A stretch of 64,000 nt of DNA. Source: Cytospora piceicola. Its lineage: Eukaryota > Ascomycota > Sordariomycetes > Diaporthales > Cytosporaceae. The notes under the pieces are model-generated. The model had not been told where the DNA came from and searched no databases. It saw only the letters and a list, made by a program, of their open reading frames with translations. Location of the stretch: NCBI GenBank assembly GCA_023375675.1, contig JALQBC010000013.1, positions 806,001 to 870,000 on the forward strand, given 5' to 3'. A program made the position numbers and the translations under genes. Numbering within the stretch: position 1 is the stretch's first letter; the number at the start of each line of letters is the position of its first letter. Shown in pieces: positions 1 through 12,000 of the stretch.

Positions 1-3000
1 GAGCGGATTGAACCGTACTTCGGGGGCCTGTCTAGCAACTGCCCGAGACGACGGGAATAGGCAGGGCCTGTCAAGTGACAAAGTGACAGCAGCCGGCAGC
101 GACTGTCAACAGGTACAGAAGCAGCTTATCTCTCGAGACGGAGATAACGTATGGCTGGCAGTGGCAGATAGGGTCGCTGCGTGTAATCGTCCGGAGCTGG
201 GGTATAAATGCCCGATCAGCGATATAATCCGGGGAAGTTTCAGGGCAATCTGGGGTGGCGCCAATCAGGGCAGCAGGCCTTGCGTTTAGGGCAGCTGCAG
301 ATCCGGCAGTTTGGGACCCTTTGGTGGCACTTGTCCCTGATTGTCCTGCAGGATAGGCTGGATCTTACCGGGGAGACGGGGTGACAAGGGATATCAGACA
401 GGCTGCGGGATCAAAGCGTGGTCCCGGGGCAGCGTTTGACAGATTGTCGAGGTCAACTTTGGGCAACCTGGAGATAAGACAAATGACGGTGACAGGTCGT
501 AGAGTTTGTGTGTGTAAAGAAAAGGCAGAAGGGCGAGGGTTTATACGTAATTAAAATGGATCGTCGCAACAATCGCTGTGGGGGATAAAACGACGTTCGG
601 ACCGTAGCGCCTGGAAGGACCAACAAGCTCGCAGTGGCTTGAGCGCGACCTGGGCCGGAGACCAACCTCTAGCGTGCTGGGGGGTCCCCTCACCACTGGT
701 GATCACAGCGCGTGTTGAGTTTGCCTTTCGTCGATTTGTCCGCTGTGGGCCTTTAGGTAACGCGAACCGATGGTGTCACGGTCCACTGGCCCTGAGTCGA
801 GAAAGGGGAGGTGGATGGCCAAGGTATAAAGGTCACCTCGGAGCACCTTCTCTTGGTAGTCCAGAAAGTCAGGAGGGGGCGCAATGCTCGATGGGCGCGG
901 ATGAAAATCTGCTGGCTCTCTCGTGGTCGCCAAAGGAATGACCTCTCTACCGCCCCTCCAACAATGGGTCTTCCCTCGAATCGGATCTCTCCACGCAGCC
1001 CAGTGAGGAAAAAAAAAAAAAGGAGGCTCGACGGTCGTGATTTTGCAGCAGTTGCCGGCGGTGTCTGACCGGTTCCGCCTCCGCAGCAGCTGACTTGAAC
1101 CTAGCTGCAGGGACGAATGAGTTGGGCTTTGGATTGGATCTCGCAGTTGATCGCGAAGAGACCCAGGGGTTGCAGTGCAGCGCTCTCTGGATAATTTGTG
1201 ATTGGATTTCCCGCTGGATGGCCGCAACGCTTTCTTTCGATATCTCGTCGGCTTTGGATGTTTGATTGTCCGCAAATGACAGAAGTCCAGATGGCAACAC
1301 GACACGAGCGAAAATTTTTGTCAAGAAACGAAACAAAGCATCCAAGCGAGTCCCAGGCAGAGCTGGCTTCCGAGTTCCAAGACGGAGAGGACGAGCGGAG
1401 CCCGTCGCAAAAAGTTGGGGAGCGGGTATTTTAGTCACGAGGAAAAGGGGTACTCGAAGTGGATGTCACCTGGGATGTCACCTGGTATTGCTGCAGACTC
1501 CTCACCACCCTAATGCCGCACCATTTCGTGGTCTTTTTGATGACGATGAGTGAGAGAGAGCCGGAGGCAGTTGAGGGGCATTGCAAGCCTCATTTGGATA
1601 AACAACTCACTTCCCTGCTCGTCTCAAAGTTGAGGACCGGTATGGCAGCAGTACGGAGCCCCATTGAGTGAAGGAGTCTTCGCTTGATGCCAGGTCATGC
1701 GTTGGTGTCAAATAACAACTCGTTCTTAGGTGCAGACCCCTTCCACGAGGAGAGTAAGAGAGAGCATTTGGGCAAGCCGCCTTCACTACTCCCACTCGCT
1801 ACTGCTTCTTGGCTGTTGGCCGCTTTTCGAGCTGATACCTTTTGCATTCTGGGCGTTGGGCATTTCTCTCTCTCCTTGTTTGCAGGTTGCAGTACATTAG
1901 CGTCAAGCAGCAGGAACAAGGCCAGGAAGGCGAGACCCTTCATGCACCCCTGAGGAGCTGAGGACCCAGTCGCGACTCCAGTTGCTGCTCGGCGGACGAG
2001 AAGCTACTGTAGGTACATACTGTAGCTTTGCTTCGGTCTCCCCAGACTGCCAGAACAATGTTTCGTTGGCAGTCAGCCAGGCAGCTGTAGCAGTGAGGTG
2101 ACATTGGGGACTGTGCTCCTCCGGAGCTGATGAGCTGAGAACGGGGCTGTGGATTCCTGCGGTATTATTTTCGTGACGGTTGTCACCTCGCGGCTTCCAT
2201 AGCTTGAGGTCAGGCGCGACGGTCGCGGGAGCGTCCTCTAGGATGATGAAGAGGCGAGCGAGGTCTGGTCACCAAATCCGGAGAGGTGCCGGAACACGGC
2301 CGAGAATGTTCTTCATCATCGAGTACTGAACCGGTTTGACGGAACCTGGAAGCTCTGGAAAGTGCCACGAGCCGGCCACGCGTTGGCCACGAGCCGCCAT
2401 CTCATCAAGCCGCGATCCATGTTCCCGTTCCTGATTCTCGACGTTGGGGGGAATCGTAGTTTACGCGAGTCGTCGCCTCGGCTACTTCGGCGGGACATTA
2501 GGGCGAGGTCTACCAAACCTGATACTGGGGACCATCTTTGTCGGACGATGAGGGACCGTCCACCCGGTATTTGTACTCCCATGTTTTGCAATTTTGTCGC
2601 AATTTGCCGGTTCGTCGTGTTGATCGGAGGCTTGAGTGCTGCCCTTTCATGTATGAATTGATCTATGGTTCATGCTGAAGCCGAAAAGAGGAGCAAATGG
2701 CAGGTTACATGCGAGTCAACGTTGGTGTCGTCTAAGTCGGAGATCGCCGGTGATGAGCGATCTTAGGTCCGTCTTCGCTCTGCCGTTTTCTCAAAGAGGA
2801 GAGAAGAAGAAAAAAACCAAATCCCAAGCCGTCGACAAAGCTTGCAAAATGTACAAGCCTTTCTCGAGGGTATAACGTGGGAGTTCGAATTCCACCACCA
2901 AAACACAAGTTTTCCATGGAGAAAATCTTGCCTTGAAATTCAGATCGAGGAAGAATTGTGCATCGATCACATGTTGAGGTTGGTGATTTTTCGAAAACCA

Positions 3001-6000
3001 AACCTCAAATAGTCGCAGATGAGAGAGATCAAAATGCGATCAAAATTTGCCTTGACACCATGAGGCGGGTCTGACTGAACAAGCGATATCGGGCACTTGG
3101 CACCCCACATACCGCAATTCAGGGCTGCCGAGGCCGGGGGGACGACGAGAACCCGTCAGCCCCGCCTGCCAGTCAGCCAGTCAGCCAGCCAGGCAGCCTG
3201 GCAGCCTGGGCAGGCACGGCAGAAATTGTCTAGCAGTAAATAAAGCACACTTTAGCATTCTTGGCCCTCTTGCATGCGCCAGGAGACCAATCCCTATCAT
3301 CATGATGGTCAGATGCCTCCTTCAAGCAGCAGAACGAGGCTGCCAGCCACCTGACCAAGGTGCAATCGCAAAGGCATGGCGCTTCCATCCATTGCTGGGC
3401 AAGCATCAGGCAGGCATGGAAATCCTAGTGCTGCAGTGCTGGTCCGCGCAGGCAGGCAGGGTGGCAGGCGGGGTCTGAGGACATGAAGACACGGATACAT
3501 CAGCGCAAAGTATTTCTCTTCTCGGATGTTCCCCTCGTTCCAGGGGGCAGAAAAACTGATCTCACTCACTTTTTTGCGAGTTCCAACCAGCTAGCCAGCT
3601 AGCCAGCCTCCAGCTCCCCTGGTTGCAGCATTATATCATCCCTCCTTTAGGAAATCGGGATGGCGTCACGTAAAACTCTGAGCTCTTAGTGGATGTTGAT
3701 CGCCCCCCAAATGCTGCAACCTCACAGGCCTCGTTCATGTGCCGTTTAACGTGCAGAGCATCCTATCATCGTCAACAACCTTTCTCGCCATCACCCTTGC
3801 CCATGGCAGCATGACGACTCTAGTATGTAGAACATCATCAGCCCTGTTGATGTCGGGATCTTATCATTTGGATTGACTGGTGGCTGGCGACCAGTGACAC
3901 TATCGGCTGCACCCGCAAAGAAGGGCCGCGGAGATGTGAAAAGAAGGATGCTGCGGATGCTGCGGATGTTGATGTTGATGTTGTGTACGACGACGAAAGT
4001 TGATCATCTGGGAAAGGCAATTCTGGGCTAGAAAAGAAGGCAGTGAGTGCCTCGCCAACACGGCAACAACCGCAGTGCAGTGAAACAATGGTCAGTGACT
4101 GGGTTGATGGTGTTGAGTCTGCCTGACGGTTATGCCACCTCCAACGATCCAGCTCTTTTTTGCATCTCCTCGGAGACCAGCCCCCCCCCTCCCAAGCCTT
4201 GCCCCTCCCCCCCTGAAAGAGCTGGGGTAGGTGGGGTGGAAGATCGAAGCTAGGACTGTATCGTCTCTTCGTCTGAATGCCTCAACCAGGCAAGTCCTTC
4301 CGTAGCCAATCAGTCTCAAGTGGTCCATGCCCTCGGGACCTCGACACCTATGAGTTTCCTTCAACGTCCCCTCGAAAGTCGAGTAAAACTCAATCTGGTG
4401 TTTGCGGACTGTCTATCCTCAAAAGCACACATCGGCGACAATGAAGATGTGTGCTGCTCCTTCACCAGTCTCGAAGTCCAGGCCCGGCCGACTTTGACCT
4501 CCTAAACCGGAATCCCCACGTGCTTCTTTCGATGCAGCTACCCTTCACACCTGCAGTTGCCGGTGTCGCCTTCGTAGCTGCAGCATGCGTGATGCATATT
4601 TAGGTAGCTTTGCATTCCCCCGGGTCGCCTCGGGTGCCTACATACTTGGCGTTCGAAGATGGGTATCACGAGGGGTGCTGGCTACTACTTGGCGGCTTTT
4701 GTTCCTGATACTCCGGGGCAACTGAGGGGGGGAGGGTTCCCTCCATCAGGATGGCGTTATTCCGCAGACGGTGAAATTGATTATCAGAAGAAGAATTGTT
4801 TTGGTTGTTGTAGATGCTGCGGCCGTCGTTGTTATATATGCGCCATCTCATCGCCACTTTTCAATACGTCAATTCTTCATATATATGTACATGTATGGTA
4901 CTATGGTATACTACTGTGTATATATGCTCAACCAGAAGCAATGAAAGCGGGGTTTAGTGGTGGATTACAGCGAGACAGGGGTTGAGATATGACACCTTCT
5001 AGAAAGCTTCTAGCGTACCCCGATACATGGGCCAAGGGAGGGGCCTATCTGGCACTCTTGCACCCAATATGTACGAGTCAATATATTCATGACCTGCAGT
5101 TTGTCTGGACATACCTTCTTTAGGCACCTAGGTAGGTAGTACACTGTCTACCTTGATCGGGGCACTTTGCCTCTTCTAAGTGCTGTTGAGTTGGTGCAGG
5201 TTGAACGCCTTGATGCTCAAGTGTATTGCCTACGGCCCTTATATCGCGTTGCTACCATCAACACATCCCGTGGTGGACTAGACTGGCTTATTGCAGGTGC
5301 AAGATGTAGGGGACTGAAAACAAGAACCGAAGGCACGAGTAAAAGCGATGCAGTCCCGCGACAACATCTTTGCAAGAGCCACAGACATACCACCAAGCAC
5401 CAAGACTGGACTGAAGGATGTCAAGTCGAGACGAGATGCAATCGGGTTGAGGTTGTGAATAGTGGGCAACGTACGCAGTCCCGCCAGGTGACATGTGTGG
5501 ACACCTCTATCCAGCTGGCCCAGGTGACACTTCAATCGATTGTCCTATTGTCCTGGGCGATGGAGAGCAATGCGCATCGTACGGATCTGTACGCCCTTGG
5601 TTGAACTCGGCACTCGACTCCTTCTCGGCCAAGACCCCTCGCTCGAAGGGCACCTGGGGGAAGTCTTGACTTCTTGGTTCATATCCGTTGGTTGGTTTCC
5701 TGTGGAGGATACTTCCTGGAAAGCCCCAAATTATGGTAGCATAGTGTGTTGGAACCTGGATGTTTATGTAAGCTTCTAATCAGGGTATAGTTGGGTATAG
5801 TTATGCTTTCCTCCTGCTAATAGAAATTGTGTTCATTCAATGTTGATGCATCACGTGTGGATAACGCGGACTGCAAAGAAGGACAGGCGCTGGCTGTAGT
5901 CGAGAGCATACCTACAGTACCTAGGTTCGGTAGGTGGAACAGAGGGTCCACGCATAGCAAGGCTCAATGGGCAACTTGGAAGCCTGGGAATGTCGTTGGA

Positions 6001-6432
6001 AGTACTTGTGTGCCTAGATACCTACCTAGGTAGGTAGATTATGAGGAAACATGTAGGTACTGGAAAAGTGGTAGCTGTTTGGTCGCCCGTTTGCCCGGTC
6101 CACAGTGAATGCGGCTCGTGCCGAAGGACTGGTTCCGTACGTGCTTTTGTCACTATTTTCGTGTACTGGGTAGTGTACTGGGCTTGCACTGTAAAAGTAA
6201 TCAACCCCAGGGAGCTCGGACCATGTTTACTTTCTGTAAGTAAGTAAACAGCCCCGCACACCTAGCAACCACAACCATCCAAGACGCGTTTGTTTGGAAT
6301 CAATCCATTCCACAACAACCCAACACAAACGTGCAACTACTACAATACCTAGGTACCCACTGCCATAATCTGGCCCCGAGACAATCAATTTCGTCATCCT
6401 GTTTGGTCTGCATCGTCCGATCCGCCACCATC
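1..6432. other. gene-poor intergenic region
   Basis: No open reading frame here shows a recognisable domain, a convincing splice structure or protein-like composition. The stretch contains low-complexity patches: an A run near 1010-1021, imperfect CCAG/GCAG repeats near 3165-3215 and 3585-3608, and a GAT/GTT trinucleotide patch near 3950-3985. Copies of a CCTAGG-centred palindrome lie near 5126-5141, 5910-5937, 6016-6036 and 6346-6357. The last kilobase presumably includes the promoter and 5' UTR of the gene starting at 6433. A weak small-secreted-protein candidate (1695-1943) is listed separately. Confidence 0.6.
1695..1943 (-). CDS. possible small secreted protein (weak)
   Basis: An ATG at 1943 opens an 82-residue frame whose first 20 residues look like a signal peptide: a Met-Lys start, then a Leu/Phe/Ala-rich core. 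The remainder is hydrophilic and has only two cysteines. No domain is recognisable, and no intron or neighbour supports it. It lies in a region with no other gene evidence, so a chance frame is quite possible. If real it would be a small secreted protein of unknown role. Confidence 0.18.
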   Translation of the reverse strand: MKGLAFLALFLLLDANVLQPANKEREKCPTPRMQKVSARKAANSQEAVASGSSEGGLPKCSLLLSSWKGSAPKNELLFDTNA

Positions 6433-8623
6433 ATGGCTCGTCGTCGATCTGCTCGACTGGCCGGCGTCTCCACGGTAAGTAAACAAATCAACCCGTAACA
6501 GCACATCCGTTTCCAAAGACTCGTCGCTGCTCACACAAGACGTATTGTAGCCACAATCGAAGACAGCTGCTCCTGCAAACCTCAACTCTGTCACCGAGCG
6601 CGAGGAGAGCCCAGCCAATGAGGTATTTCAAAGACGCGACACCATGTCATCCCCAAGCCGAGCCCGACCTCCCCAGACCCCTTCGACTGCGTCCCTGGTC
6701 AAGCCGCCAATGTCCGAGATGCATCCAAGCAAGGCCCATCCAACCATGGCTGCTCCGTCCTCTGCTCTACGACTCGGCTTTACCGATATCAAGCCGACGA
6801 CCTCCACGCGCCCTGGCGTCGGTCCACAGCAGTCTACGCCCTCTAAATCGAACCTGCCCTCCTCGACTTTCACTTACCAGTCCACCCGCGCGAAACTAGA
6901 GTCTACCCTTGGCCCCGAAGCCCAACGAGTGATGGACGATATTCGCGATGATGCTGACAGGATCAGGGCTGAGCTTGAAGCGCAGCGTGAACTCGAGCGT
7001 CTCGAGGAGGACCAGGTCGGCGCGCGCAAGTTTGCCCAGCCCAAGGGCAAGGCTGGTCGCTACTCCGCAGTCCACATGTCTGAGTTCAAGAAGATGGATT
7101 CTATCGAGAACCATCCTTCTGCTTTCCGAGCCACGCAAGGTCGGTTCACACCTGCTGCGGCCCCCTCGAAGGGTACCAAGCGCTCTCAGTCCAAGGCCAA
7201 TCTGGACGACGCAGAGACTCCTCCGGTGAAGACTCCGGCCAAAGTTCAGTCATCAAAGTCATCGAAGAAAGTCAAGACTCCTGTCCAAGAGCCGAACTCT
7301 CCCCTCAAGCGCACCAAGCAGCGCGCTGACGATGATGCTTCCACGAATCGACCCACCTCCCAAGATGGTAGCCATATTCCTCGACCTAAGACGCCCGGCA
7401 AGAGCGCCCCTGGCATTTCTAGTGGCAAGTCGACTCTTACAAATTTGAGATCACCGACTGAATCATCTACCGCCCGGTCTGCTTCCACGAAGACTCCGTC
7501 GGCGACTCAATCCTTGCTCAAGTCTCCTTCGAAGGTCACCTTGACCGGTCTCACGAAGTCTGCCACTGTCAACGCCTTGGATGGCACGGATGCTGGCAAG
7601 GAAGAGCCCTCGGCCAACTTGCGCACCCCAAGTCGGTTTGATAGAGTCAAATCATTCTTTGCTAAGCACAAGGCCACGGCTTCAGCTTCCAAACCTGGTA
7701 TTCCAAGGCCTGCTTTCGGAGTATCCAAGACGCCTGCTCCTGCGCAGGCCCAGAGGGATATCCCTGCTGCCCCTTTGACTACTCCCGGAAAGTCATACTC
7801 GAATCGGATCGACTTCACGCCCGCGCCCAAGCACGCAGCTTTGGCGCAGAATTCCCCCTCTCCTGTCAAGTCTGGTATTCCTCGTTCCAAGACGACCAAC
7901 AACCTGGTCAACTTCCCATCCTTGGATTCGGTCATGGAGAATGCTACCGCCGATCATGTGTCATACCCCGATCTTTCTGGCTTCCGACCCTTACCAGAGC
8001 TACCTGTCAAGGCCCAGTCCGTCGAAGAGTCGGACGACGAGTCGCCCCCGGCCTCTGTCCAGCCTCCCGTCGCAGCCCCGGGCACTTTCAGCTTCCGCAG
8101 CGACCATACTATTCGATTTGACAGTGCCTCACCTAAGGGCTTCGGCGCCCAGTCCGGACAAGCAAGCGTACGCCAGGTCCGCCCGTCCATTCTGCCACCA
8201 CCTGTCCCCGGCGCCTTTCCATCAAGCAACGCGCCCGCAACGTCCGCGCCCAAGGGCAAGGAGAACATGCCGCCCCATAATCCACAGGCGTTCGATGTGA
8301 AGGGCTTCCCCCACGGTGTGGGCAACAAGAAGCGGCTGCGCGTGGAGGACGACGACGAGGAGGCGAAGAGGGAGGCTGCGGCGCGCGCGGCAAAGAAGAA
8401 GAAGGCTGCCAGTGTGCCTGAGGGTGAGGCCTTGGTGGCGCCCAGACTCGCGTCGGCGCACAAGGGTATGAGAAGTGCCAGCAAGACGTTGAACAAGACA
8501 CCTGCCCGGTCTACAACGAAGTCAAAGGCCGCTACGGCCACTGCTACGCCACCTAAGCGCAAACCTACGACCATCAGCAAGAGCCGGCTTAGTTATCTGG
8601 CGATGCCGAAACAGCGAAAGTAG
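6433..8623 (+). CDS. KEN-box and SxIP-motif protein, likely mitotic/microtubule-associated (hypothetical)
   Basis: Two exons: 6433-6474 and 6551-8623, with a 76-nt GTAAGT...TAG intron, phase 0, giving 704 residues. The upstream start at 6433 is preferred over the internal ATG at 6644 because the short first exon is open, has a clean donor and joins in frame. The protein is Ser/Thr/Pro/Lys-rich and mostly disordered, with a short charged coiled-coil-like stretch (about residues 95-125) and repeated TP sites. A KEN box (residues 584-586) is an APC/C degron motif, and SHIP (288-291) and SGIP (455-458) match the SxIP motif that binds EB1. A basic stretch near 607-630 could be a nuclear localisation signal. 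Known: KEN boxes and SxIP motifs are typical of cell-cycle-regulated microtubule plus-end or spindle proteins. Inference: a mitotic microtubule or kinetochore-linked protein. I do not recognise a named orthologue. Confidence 0.82.
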
Positions 8624-9603
8624 ATGAGCGCGTGTGGGTTCTGTGGCCGTGCACGGAGTTTGTATCCAGCACGACGACTCGGGCGACTTTGTTACGAATC
8701 TCGACGATGACTTCGGTAAACGACTTGTTGTCCATGGCTTGGTACATTGGGAGTGCCACATGAGGCGTGTACGAGAGATACATGAGGGAGAATCTGGGCT
8801 TCCCAGGAAGCTGTCCAAGATTGCATATTGGCTTCTGGGTCAGCCTGACGGTTGCATATTGTTCGTTAGCGGGACGTACCCCGATTCAGAAGAGGTTGCG
8901 AATTGTTGGAAACCAATGGAGTTATTGGAACATGCAAGCACTGAAATCGTGGAGCAGAGTCGATGTATGAAGAGACCCGGTTGCTTGCTGGGGATTGCGG
9001 ATCTTCTGGCTATGGTTTACCTTTGCTTTCACTTGCATTACAGCATGATTTTAACGCCCCATTGGGCATTTTATTGTACATTGTGGGAGGCGTCCGAAGC
9101 TGTGGATTGCCCTCCGATGGAGTATTGAGCTGGTCTGGAAAGGGAAAAGGAAGCCTCAGGCAAGAAGCCTCGGTGCGGCGTTGATATTTGCTTCTCAAAT
9201 TTTGCTCCGAGAAGATGTAGCATTACGAATAGGCGGGAGCTACCGAGGTAATTTTAGAAATGTGAAAACTGTGTTGTTACTAGTTGGGGAAGAGTGTTTC
9301 AAGCACTGCTGTTTTGGCCCGGACGGATCTGCGGATGTCTGTTGCTGCTTCCTCTCGCCTTTGCGTCTGTAGGAAAGGGCAATGGATGAAGGATGAAGGA
9401 GCCCTTCAAGACTCGCAGACTGGGTTTAAGGCGACTGGTTTCTCTGGTCTTGCTACTATTCCAAGGCACCCCTTTTGTCATCCATAACGGTATCATAAAC
9501 TCACTGTTCCGGATCCTGTCAGTCATTAGTCGATACATCTACTCCACACTCGTTGATATCACCCAGAACCACCCACTCAGACCAGCTCGCCCTCTAATCA
9601 AAG
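8624..9603. other. intergenic region
   Basis: This is the 3' side of the KEN/SxIP gene and the promoter side of the LIM-domain gene, which are transcribed in the same direction. The small frames seen here have no protein-like composition or recognisable domains. I see no RNA gene or repeat. Confidence 0.6.
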
Positions 9604-11151
9604 ATGTCCAACCTACCACAAACCCGCCGCCGCACCATCGCCAGCGGTGCAGGCCACACCCGGCAGCCGCCCCCCGCCGCCCCGACAACGCCCCCGGAGA
9701 CCTCGTACCTCTGCACCTTCTGCTGGCGGCCGCGGCGGACCCGGACGACCCCGAGCAGGGCCGTCGGCCGCGGCGCCCGGCTGGCGTGCGAGCCGTGCTA
9801 CGGCGCGCTGCTCGGCCTGGCCGTGTGCTGGGTGTGCGGCGAGGTCGTGTTCCGCGGGGACGAGTGCGTGAGCCTGGGGTGGTGCTTCTGGCACCGGGGC
9901 TGTTACGGGTGTCTGGTGTGCGGGGACCGGAGGGTCGTGGAGGGGGTCACGGTCGGGGAGCTGTTTGAGGATGGGGATGATGACGATTATGATGATGATG
10001 GGGATGGAGGGGAGAGTGGTGATATTGATAGCGTGGGCGGTAGTAGGGGGAGGGAGGTCGATGAGGTCCCCTTATGTGGGAAGTGTGCCGACGAGATGAC
10101 GAGGGATCAGGCTGGTGATGAGCAGTTGGTTCCTATGGCGCTTGGGAGGATTGATCGGTTCGATGGGGGGTTGTCGAGGAGGAGGTGGGAGGCGGGCATG
10201 GGCAGGCTCCCTCAGAGGCAGACCGAACTGAGGGCAGATCACACCCGAGGAGTTCGAACGGGGGACAAGTCTGCAGAAGATGGTATGGGAGTTCTAGGTG
10301 GGCAGTCCCAGGGAGAACCAATTGCTCAAGACCAGAGAGGCGAGACCAGTACGACGCATACTCGACCACTCGACAGAGCAGGGCCGGATAGACGCCATGC
10401 CTCATCGCCTGTCTACGTTTCCATGCGGGATCCTGTCGGAGGACCTTCCTTCAGACCAAGCAAGACGAAGCCGATACCCAGGTGGATGCGGCATCTTCCC
10501 AGCCAGAAAGAGTCCGCAGATGACTGCACCAGCCGTCCGGCATCCAATCTTGACGACTACTTCTCGCCTACAGAAACGAGCAGCACCGACTCCGACACTG
10601 AGCCCGGGGCAGGGGTCCCAATACCACCATCATCCCCGCCGCCACCACCACCACCCCCTCCAGTCCCGCCGCATACCATCCCCGTGAGACCAGCTGTTCC
10701 ATCGATCTGCGAGATTCCGCCGACACCACCTGCGGGTCCTGGTACATCAACACGGACCGTTCCATCCCCAAGACCGGACCCTAATGTCCCCCACACCACC
10801 GCCCGGCGGGATCCCGCGTTCTCTCCCTTCCACATGTCCCGCCCCTTCACCCTCATCGCCGAGGAGCCAGCCCAGCGCCCGTCGTCCAAGCTGGGGGCGG
10901 GCCGCGTGCCCCCGAGCAGACACGTGCGCTTCATCAGCCCGCCCCAGGCCTCCTCCTCCTCCTCCACAGCGCCGGCCCGCCGGCCCGGGAGGCCGTCGGG
11001 GTCCTCCGAGTACCTGGAGAGGTACTCGAGCCGCCACGACAGGCATGTCGGTGGGGACGGGATGGTCGGGCCCGTGGACGATGCAAAATCGCCGGGGCCT
11101 GTGATGTCGTTCCAGGACCAGCTGAAGAAGGTGTTTGGGCTCTCCTCCTGA
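9604..11151 (+). CDS. LIM-domain protein with acidic insert and proline-rich tail
   Basis: Single exon, 515 residues, ATG in AAGATGTCC context. An N-terminal Cys pair set (C37-x2-C40, C62-x2-C65) could form a zinc ribbon. It is followed by a LIM signature: C75-x2-C78-x18-H97-x2-C100 for the first finger, then C103-x2-C106 opening the second. The second finger closes only at C158-x2-C161, because an Asp/Glu/Gly-rich insert (about 120-145) has expanded it. The rest is disordered: a poly-proline tract (about residues 345-355), Ser/Pro-rich sequence, and a conserved-looking amphipathic end with FQDQLKKVFG. Known: LIM domains are double zinc fingers that mediate protein-protein contacts, often in cytoskeletal or signalling scaffolds. 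Inference: a scaffold protein, function unassigned. GC content is high in the first third. Confidence 0.78.
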   Translation: MSNLPQTRRRTIASGAGHTRQPPPAAPTTPPETSYLCTFCWRPRRTRTTPSRAVGRGARLACEPCYGALLGLAVCWVCGEVVFRGDECVSLGWCFWHRGCYGCLVCGDRRVVEGVTVGELFEDGDDDDYDDDGDGGESGDIDSVGGSRGREVDEVPLCGKCADEMTRDQAGDEQLVPMALGRIDRFDGGLSRRRWEAGMGRLPQRQTELRADHTRGVRTGDKSAEDGMGVLGGQSQGEPIAQDQRGETSTTHTRPLDRAGPDRRHASSPVYVSMRDPVGGPSFRPSKTKPIPRWMRHLPSQKESADDCTSRPASNLDDYFSPTETSSTDSDTEPGAGVPIPPSSPPPPPPPPPVPPHTIPVRPAVPSICEIPPTPPAGPGTSTRTVPSPRPDPNVPHTTARRDPAFSPFHMSRPFTLIAEEPAQRPSSKLGAGRVPPSRHVRFISPPQASSSSSTAPARRPGRPSGSSEYLERYSSRHDRHVGGDGMVGPVDDAKSPGPVMSFQDQLKKVFGLSS

Positions 11152-11738
11152 GTTTTGTTGGCTTGTTATGAGAATCCTGTTATGTTAGTATTAATAGGGT
11201 GTTAGTGCTATAAGAATCATTATCGTGCGGATCACATGTGACCATCCAGGTGACGATTGCACAGACCGAAGATTGGATAATCCAGTACATACGCACCCTT
11301 GTGGTGGCGGGATGCTTTATAGAAAAGTTTGAACCTACATCAGCTCACCTTCGAGCCACCGACGCAAACATAAACAACAACTGGAGCTGACTGAAACGTC
11401 ACCCCACTGTCCGAATTCGACCGTCGAGGTGTACAAAGAGCCATTGGCCATAACCTCACGACCTCCACCGTGATGCCTCAACTGTTACCAGATGGAGACA
11501 GTGTGATTGCTCATCGTTGCGGGGTATTTTACTGATCGATACCGAACATATGAGGCACTGATTGGGAGGAAACAGTATTCTGCTTCTGTGTCTTTGCTTT
11601 CGACCCTTTATCCTCGCCAGTATCTTCATGTAAGAGACATCTCATCTCACGTCGCATCCGACCCCCTTTGCCCCCCCCCCCCCATCCCCACCATATTCGC
11701 CGCCGCCGCCGCTTCCTTCCTTCCATTCATCACCCAAA
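11152..11738. other. intergenic region
   Basis: The 3' flank of the LIM gene. It contains a C10 run near 11672-11685 and GCC-type triplets near 11700-11712, just before the pseudogene. No gene is supported. Confidence 0.6.
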
Positions 11739-12000
11739 ATGGCCCCTAACAAAAGATATCCCACAAAATTGGCGCAACCGGACACCTCGGCGGCGCCCTG
11801 GTAGACCTGCTGCAGCGGGGACCCCCAGACGTCCCAGCCAAAGCCCTGGTCCGTCTTGAGGATGAGGCGACCAAGCTGAGGTCTAGACACCCAGTGGTGG
11901 AGACCGTCATAGGCGGAGCTCACGAGCCTGGACGTCCTGGGGGGGGGGGGGAGGCCCCGCAGGGCCGAACATCGTGGTCGACTGCGCGCCCGACACCATA
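11739..12000 (+). pseudogene. NAD(P)-binding Rossmann-fold (NmrA/epimerase-like) gene remnant, frameshifted
   Basis: The plus strand encodes, in pieces, the start of a Rossmann dehydrogenase-like protein. From 11765 one frame reads KIGATGHLGGALVDLL and then ALVRLEDEATKLRSRHPVV, the nucleotide-binding GxxGxxG loop and the usual beta2 Arg. The frame shifts near 11913 to ELTSLDVLG, and shifts again after a G13 run (11939-11951) to NIVVDCAPDTI at 11968-12000. The plausible initiator ATG (11739) is out of frame with the GATG loop; a 14-nt insertion flanked by ACAAAA repeats separates them. After about 12000 similarity fades. This is a 5' fragment broken by at least three frameshifts. Known: this fold binds NAD(P) in NmrA-like regulators and short reductases. 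The exact subfamily is uncertain. Confidence 0.62.

Noticed and set aside
703..1438. Overlapping minus-strand frames of 160-200 residues
   Set aside because: Low-complexity, no domain, overlapping frames in other phases equally long; looks like chance in GC-balanced DNA.
2830..2900. A GTTCGAATTCCACCACCA-like stretch resembling the 3' part of a tRNA
   Set aside because: The five bases before TTCGAAT do not pair with the five after it, no matching acceptor or anticodon stem was found upstream, and no terminator follows. At best a tRNA fragment.
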